DNA of 7,475 nt, taken from contig CALBVA010000212.1 of NCBI GenBank assembly GCA_937969125.1, forward strand, positions 1 through 7,475. The letters are read 5' to 3'. The first letter of the stretch is position 1. Each line of letters starts with the position of its first letter. The notes under the pieces are model-generated. The model was given only the letters and a program-made list of their open reading frames with translations, did not search any database and was not told the origin of the DNA. Shown here in pieces: positions 1 through 4,821 of this stretch. The position numbers and the translations under genes were made by a program. This DNA comes from an uncultured Verrucomicrobiales bacterium. GTDB taxonomy: Bacteria > Verrucomicrobiota > Verrucomicrobiia > Verrucomicrobiales > Akkermansiaceae.

Positions 1-3000
1 CCCACCGGGGTGTCTGGTAAGCTTTCCCGCTCCCTTTGGTATGATCTCACTACAGATCACGGCCTCGAATCTCTCTTTCACGATCCCTTGTTTTATCAGA
101 CTCCGAATGTCCAGGAGTTAGTGAATTCTCTGGATTCACCCTCTGCAATCGGGAAAGAATATTATGGGCAACGCTATCGGGGATATATTGTTGCCCCGGT
201 CACCGGTGAATACAATTTCTGGTTGGCGGGTGACAATTATACCGGTCTGTGGCTCGGGACCTCAGATGACAAGTTCTCCAAAGTACAAGAGATTGCTTTC
301 TCCCACTGGACCATCCCCAATGAGTTCGGAAAGTATCGCGAGCAAGCCAGTCGCTCCATCTCACTGGTTGCCGGACAACGCTATTATCTTGAGACCTTGC
401 ATAAGGAGGCCTTCGGGGGCAACCATGTCAGTGTTTCTTGGTCGTTTGCGGAAAATGAAGGTTTGACCAATTGGTGTCTCGAACCTGGTGTCACCGCTTC
501 ACAGATCTCAACTCAGGGCAGCCAGGTTGCTTCAAAAGCGATCGATGGGAATATCAGCGGTAAGCTCGCAGACGACTCGATATCCCGGACCGCCAGTCAG
601 CCCTGGGCTTATTGGGAGGTGGACCTTGGGGCAGATCGCCAGATTGACCGTCTGGAGATTTTCAATCACGACCTCGATGGTGAAAGTGTCGCAGCACAGC
701 TCAAGAACTACAACGTCCACATTTATGATTCATCTGGTAATGTCATGAAACATAGGTTGTTCCACGACTCCGGCAACACAAGAACGAGGGCCGTTGAGTT
801 GTGGGAAACTGGTGGAGTCGTCGGTAGTCGGGTGCGAATCACTCAGAGTGGAGGAACCCACCGCTATCTCAATCTGGCCGAGGTTAGGGTTCTTGGGCGT
901 GCTGATCCCTCGAATGCTTATCAGCCTCAGGCTCTCCTGAGTGGCTCCGCCCTTCAGAGCTACGCAGGATCTCTCAATGATCAGGATGGCGATGAACTCC
1001 CAGATGACTGGGAAACCACTCACGGCTTCAATCCTTCTGTTCTGGAAGCGGGACAATTCGCCCCTTATGCCGACCCCGATCAGGATGGCTTCAGTTCCTA
1101 CCTCGAAGGTTTGGCGGGCACCGACCCCTTCACTCCGGATTCCTTTCCTGGCTTTCTGACTGTCGACACTTGGGATGACGTCCTCGGCTCCAATGTCACC
1201 GATCTTTACAGCTCCGGGAAATATTATCAGGAACCTGATGCCACTCGCCCTCTTCCTGGAACCTCTCTCCTGAATGTCTCTGTTCTGGCAGGGCACCGTC
1301 TGCGTGGATACCTCACCGCACCCACCACCGGCACTTACCACTTCTGGCTCAGCGCCCGCGATGGTGCCGAGTTCTGGTTGAGCACAGACTCTTCCAAATA
1401 CGCCAAGCGTCGCCTTGCCGTCATGGGTCTCGAAGCCGGAACCGGTGACGGGGTCTGGTCCAGCTACGGGAACGATTTCGACCGCTTCGCCAGTCAGATG
1501 ACCGAAGGGATCGAGTTGACTGCGGGTCAGACCTACTTTTTCGAAGTTCTGAATCAACGCACCGAAAGCTGGGGGGCCAATCTCTCCGTCGCTTGGGCTC
1601 CACCGGGATCGGATCGGGAACTCCTTCCAGCTTCTGCCGTGTCATCATACTTTCGGCAAAGTGAGGATGCGGATGATGACTACCTCCCTGACGCTTGGGA
1701 AACTACCCATGGGCTAAACCCTCTGGATAACGGTGCTACCGACCGCGAACGGGAAGGCGAAAATGGTGATTTTGATTCCGACGGCCTTTCCAACCGGGAG
1801 GAATATCTCGCGGGAACCAATCCCGCCTCCGGCGATACCGATGGAGACGGCCTCACCGACCTTCTCGAAATCAGCAGCTACGGCACTGATCCCACCCAGA
1901 GTGATGCTCCCTTCGAAGCTCTCGTATCCAGCGTCGATCTCGGCACCTACCAAAATGCTTCCAGTCCGTGGCTTGAGACCTCCATGGGACTCATTTCTGA
2001 ATCCTTCCGTGGCGAGATTTCCTGGCCCTTTGATGTTCCCTCACCCGGAGTGTGGTCCATTAATATCGCCACCCAGCTCCTTGGCGACCTCACTATCGAT
2101 GAGACCCTTCCCGTCGAAGTCCTCATCAATGGTGCCTCTCTCGGCGATCATCTCATCGAGTATGGCGCAGGCCGTGCCGGAACCATCCGTGTGATCTCCC
2201 CACAGCTCATTGCTGGGAATCACCTTCTCACCCTCAAGGTGAAAAACCTCTACTCCCGCCGCTCCCTGAATGTCCTTTCCATCGACATCCTCCAACCCGG
2301 AGGTGCCGATTTGGATAATGACGGCCAGCCCGATTGGATCTACACCAAACTCGTCGGCGAGAACGCCATCGCACCTTACCAGCCCACCTCGCGGGTCTCA
2401 CCCGCCTTCCTTGAGGGGAAAGGACGCTTCGGCGCCCTCGTCAATGGCTCCACCACCGAGATGGGTCTGGATGCCCGCCACTGGTTTACCAATCTCCCCC
2501 TCCAGGAAACCGGCCCGACTTCCTTCACGGCCAGCTTTGAAAGCGGCCTCGTCACCGAGTCCGGCTCCATTTCCTGGATCGCCACCAACGTTCTGGCCAC
2601 TAATCCCGTCCTGACCATCCGCCAAGATGACACCTTGAAGCTCACCGCAGTTCCCTCCGGCGGCCCGACCGGTCAGTCCGTCACCTTCACCACTCCCGGC
2701 CAGACCAATCACGCTCTCGATCCCGCCGCCGTCGCTACCCAAAGCAGCACTCCCTTCGCGCCAGCCGGGGCCTCGAATGCCATCGATGGTGAAACCTATG
2801 GCCCCGCTGATGACCAATCCACCCGCACCAACCACGAAGACGGTGCCTGGTGGCAGGTTGATCTCGGTGTCCAGCGCTCTATCGACCGCATCGTCATCTG
2901 GAATAAGAAGCATAACAACTGGCAGCTCGCGAACTTCCGCATCAGCGTTTACAACGACGCCGGAACCGAGGTCACCTTCAGGGACTTTTACACCTCCGGC

Positions 3001-3822
3001 CAGTGGGGGGAGTATGTGAAGACCAAGGACGATTGGTATCTCGGCGGCTTCTACGATGCCCGCATCGTGAAGGTTCACCGCTTGGGGGAGTCCTTCGGCA
3101 CCAACCGCCTTGAGATTGCTGAGGTCCAGGTCTTCGGCGTCGCAGCCGAGGTTCTTCCGGATGACAATGATGCCCTCCTTTTCCAGTTCACCCAGCCCGG
3201 CACCCAAGAAATCATGGCGACCCATTCGGATGGTACCGTCGGGACGCTCACCGTCGAAGTCAAGAAGGCCACCTTCGGCACCACCAAAGATCTGGTCGTA
3301 AACACCGTCAGCGATCTCAGCTTCCCCTCCGCTGATGTGGATGCTGATCTTTTCTTCGATGGCGGCGATTTCGTCACCATCGACCAGGACGAAACCTTCG
3401 TAGGGGATGACTTCCGGCTCTCGGTCAAGCCCCGCTTCCCCGGCGAAATCAATCTCCTCGCCCGCTTGAGCCCCACCGGTCCCGTCCTCGCTGTCCAGCC
3501 GGTTAATCTCATCTCCGTGGGCGATCCCATCCAGAGCGGGCTCATTGAAAGCTCCTTTGACCAGGCTTTCCCGAATCACCTCTTCATTCGCTCCGGCACC
3601 GTCGTCACCGGACTTCCTGACGGCGGCTTCATCCGGGTGACCCTCTTCCGCGCTGGCATCACTTGGTTGGATGGCACAGATGCCCCGCGCCAGTTCACCG
3701 CTGCCGATCTTGAAAATGGCATCCTTAATCTGGAACTGCTCTATCCCAAGGATCTTCCAGGTGCCTTCTGCCACCGCATCGAGATCTTCGACCGTGATGG
3801 AAACTTCCTCCGCATCTTCTAG
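1..3822 (+). CDS. Giant modular PA14 / fucolectin-like / calcium-loop surface protein, 5' end missing
   Basis: This is probably an extracellular adhesin or carbohydrate-binding protein; its ligand is unknown. The frame is open from base 1. The first possible start (GTG at 10) already lies inside a PA14 domain and has no signal peptide after it, so the true start is upstream. Numbering from that GTG, the modules are: PA14 (about 1-146); discoidin/fucolectin-like (152-297, 'ASKAIDGN', 'YWEVDLG'); calcium loops (324-376, 'DQDGDELPDDWE'); PA14 (382-548, 'RLRGYLTAPTTGTYHFWL'); calcium loops (553-630); carbohydrate-binding-like beta-sandwich (about 636-765); another loop (767-775); a beta domain (790-865, 'FLEGKGRF'); an Ig-like domain split by a second fucolectin-like domain (900-1043); and a C-terminal beta domain with 'CHRIEIFDRDGNF'. 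The stop is TAG at 3820. Only two cysteines are visible (156 and 1254). No enzyme motif was recognised. Domain calls are from memory of the families. Confidence 0.88.
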   Translation, partial: PTGVSGKLSRSLWYDLTTDHGLESLFHDPLFYQTPNVQELVNSLDSPSAIGKEYYGQRYRGYIVAPVTGEYNFWLAGDNYTGLWLGTSDDKFSKVQEIAFSHWTIPNEFGKYREQASRSISLVAGQRYYLETLHKEAFGGNHVSVSWSFAENEGLTNWCLEPGVTASQISTQGSQVASKAIDGNISGKLADDSISRTASQPWAYWEVDLGADRQIDRLEIFNHDLDGESVAAQLKNYNVHIYDSSGNVMKHRLFHDSGNTRTRAVELWETGGVVGSRVRITQSGGTHRYLNLAEVRVLGRADPSNAYQPQALLSGSALQSYAGSLNDQDGDELPDDWETTHGFNPSVLEAGQFAPYADPDQDGFSSYLEGLAGTDPFTPDSFPGFLTVDTWDDVLGSNVTDLYSSGKYYQEPDATRPLPGTSLLNVSVLAGHRLRGYLTAPTTGTYHFWLSARDGAEFWLSTDSSKYAKRRLAVMGLEAGTGDGVWSSYGNDFDRFASQMTEGIELTAGQTYFFEVLNQRTESWGANLSVAWAPPGSDRELLPASAVSSYFRQSEDADDDYLPDAWETTHGLNPLDNGATDREREGENGDFDSDGLSNREEYLAGTNPASGDTDGDGLTDLLEISSYGTDPTQSDAPFEALVSSVDLGTYQNASSPWLETSMGLISESFRGEISWPFDVPSPGVWSINIATQLLGDLTIDETLPVEVLINGASLGDHLIEYGAGRAGTIRVISPQLIAGNHLLTLKVKNLYSRRSLNVLSIDILQPGGADLDNDGQPDWIYTKLVGENAIAPYQPTSRVSPAFLEGKGRFGALVNGSTTEMGLDARHWFTNLPLQETGPTSFTASFESGLVTESGSISWIATNVLATNPVLTIRQDDTLKLTAVPSGGPTGQSVTFTTPGQTNHALDPAAVATQSSTPFAPAGASNAIDGETYGPADDQSTRTNHEDGAWWQVDLGVQRSIDRIVIWNKKHNNWQLANFRISVYNDAGTEVTFRDFYTSGQWGEYVKTKDDWYLGGFYDARIVKVHRLGESFGTNRLEIAEVQVFGVAAEVLPDDNDALLFQFTQPGTQEIMATHSDGTVGTLTVEVKKATFGTTKDLVVNTVSDLSFPSADVDADLFFDGGDFVTIDQDETFVGDDFRLSVKPRFPGEINLLARLSPTGPVLAVQPVNLISVGDPIQSGLIESSFDQAFPNHLFIRSGTVVTGLPDGGFIRVTLFRAGITWLDGTDAPRQFTAADLENGILNLELLYPKDLPGAFCHRIEIFDRDGNFLRIF

Positions 3823-3852
3823 ATCTCTTTCTTTCGATCCCTCCCTTCACTC
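3823..3852 (+). other. Pyrimidine-rich spacer without a Shine-Dalgarno sequence
   Basis: The 30 bases between the TAG of the giant gene and the ATG of the HEAT-repeat gene contain only four purines (3823, 3836, 3837, 3849). There is no GGAG/AGGA-like element to pair with 16S rRNA, and no hairpin followed by a T-run that would stop transcription. The second gene is therefore probably read from the same mRNA, by an SD-independent route or by ribosomes arriving from upstream. The role is inferred; the composition is directly visible. Confidence 0.6.
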
Positions 3853-4818
3853 ATGAAAAAGATCCCCAGACTCCTCTCCGTCACCGTCCTTCTCGGTGCC
3901 GCTGCAGGCGCATGGTTTCTTTTCAATCACTCCTCTCCGGAGAATCCAGCAGGGCAGGGGGCCTCGGCCACCCTCACTGATCGCGCCCCCTCTGCTCCCA
4001 ACCGCTTCCTCCATCTCACTGATTCCAAAATTCCCTGGGAAACCCACGTCGCCGAGCTCCGGAAGGATCGCAATAAAAAATATACCGAAGACGAGATTGA
4101 GACCCTCCTCGCCCATCTCAATCACCGCCCTGAATCGGCCAGCTCCTCATGGTGGACCATTGCCAATGAAATCATGGCTCAGCTCCGCCTTCGCGGGATC
4201 CGCTCTGATCAACTCGTCGAGATCTTCTCCGGCTTCATCCAAAACCCGGATTCCCCGACCGTCATCCGCGACTACGCCGCCCAACACCTCAGCCTCTGGA
4301 TCGATCCAAAACTCCACGAAGACGATGAGGTCAGCTTCTCTCAGGATGAACTCACCACCGCCGCCACCGCTCTCGAAAAGGTCTTTGCCGACCCCTCGGC
4401 CAGCGGCACCAGCCTTCCCGGCACCACCCTCCGCGTTCTTGTCGATCTCTGGCGAAATGGACACCCTGCTTTTAAAAGCACCCTCGATTCCCTCCGCCAA
4501 TCTCAAGGCCCCGTTTTCGAGTGGCTGGAGCGAACTCTCAATCAGCCCGCCGGAGAGGACCTCATCAGCCAGGTCTCAGCCGTCGGTGCCATTGGCCAGC
4601 TCGCTTTGGAAAAATTTCTCCCTCAGGTCCGCTCTCTCGCGGCTGATGACTCTGCCGATCCCACCCTCCGCTTAAACGCCATCAATACCCTCGGTCTCAT
4701 GGGTGCCCGGATTGACCAGCCATTTCTCGAATCAATCGCCTCTGGCAACTCCCGCTACCGCTTCGCCGCCAAATCGGCCCTTCAGTCTCTTTCCCGGAAT
4801 CAATCTTCCAATCAGTAA
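3853..4818 (+). CDS. Membrane-anchored HEAT-repeat-like protein
   Basis: This 321-residue protein is probably a scaffold on the outer face of the inner membrane. Residues 1-5 are basic (MKKIP), followed by a hydrophobic helix at about 7-24 rich in Val, Leu and Ala. There is no cysteine anywhere, so it is not a lipoprotein; an uncleaved anchor or a signal peptide are both possible. Residues 25-50 are a Ser/Pro/Ala-rich linker. The rest is alpha-helical with HEAT-like helix pairs, clearest at about 136-149, 240-265, 271-284 ('DPTLRLNAINTLGLMG') and 300-313 ('RYRFAAKSALQSL'). HEAT arrays usually bind other proteins; no catalytic motif is visible. The ATG at 3853 is chosen because the anchor follows it directly. 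The gene sits 30 bases after the PA14 gene, and its TAA abuts the ATG of the RHS gene, suggesting co-expression. The specific role is unknown. Confidence 0.85.
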   Translation: MKKIPRLLSVTVLLGAAAGAWFLFNHSSPENPAGQGASATLTDRAPSAPNRFLHLTDSKIPWETHVAELRKDRNKKYTEDEIETLLAHLNHRPESASSSWWTIANEIMAQLRLRGIRSDQLVEIFSGFIQNPDSPTVIRDYAAQHLSLWIDPKLHEDDEVSFSQDELTTAATALEKVFADPSASGTSLPGTTLRVLVDLWRNGHPAFKSTLDSLRQSQGPVFEWLERTLNQPAGEDLISQVSAVGAIGQLALEKFLPQVRSLAADDSADPTLRLNAINTLGLMGARIDQPFLESIASGNSRYRFAAKSALQSLSRNQSSNQ

Positions 4819-4821
4819 ATG
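4816..4821 (+). promoter_or_regulatory. TAAATG stop-start junction, likely translational coupling
   Basis: The TAA of the HEAT-repeat gene (4816-4818) is followed at once by the ATG of the RHS gene (4819-4821). The nearest purine cluster, GGAA, lies about 20 bases upstream, too far for a normal Shine-Dalgarno sequence. Reinitiation by ribosomes finishing the upstream gene is the simplest reading. A second in-frame ATG at 4828 could be used instead, removing three residues from the signal peptide without harming it. Confidence 0.55.

Noticed and set aside
10..12. GTG as the true start of the giant gene
   Set aside because: The frame is open upstream to base 1, the PA14 domain already begins there, and no signal peptide follows.
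730..1557. 275-codon open frame on the minus strand
   Set aside because: It is antisense to well-defined discoidin-like, calcium-loop and PA14 modules, and its translation shows no motif or signal.
2398..3774. 458-codon open frame on the minus strand
   Set aside because: It lies antisense to the giant gene, whose domains are clear in this region. Its Gly/Glu/Ala-rich translation is what C-ending codons give when read backwards, and no domain is recognisable.
3823..3852. Terminator or promoter between the first two genes
   Set aside because: I see no stable hairpin with a T-run and no convincing -35/-10 pair in the 30 bases; host promoter sequences are also poorly known to me.
3853..3930. 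Lipoprotein signal in the HEAT-repeat protein
   Set aside because: There is no cysteine after the hydrophobic stretch or anywhere in the protein.
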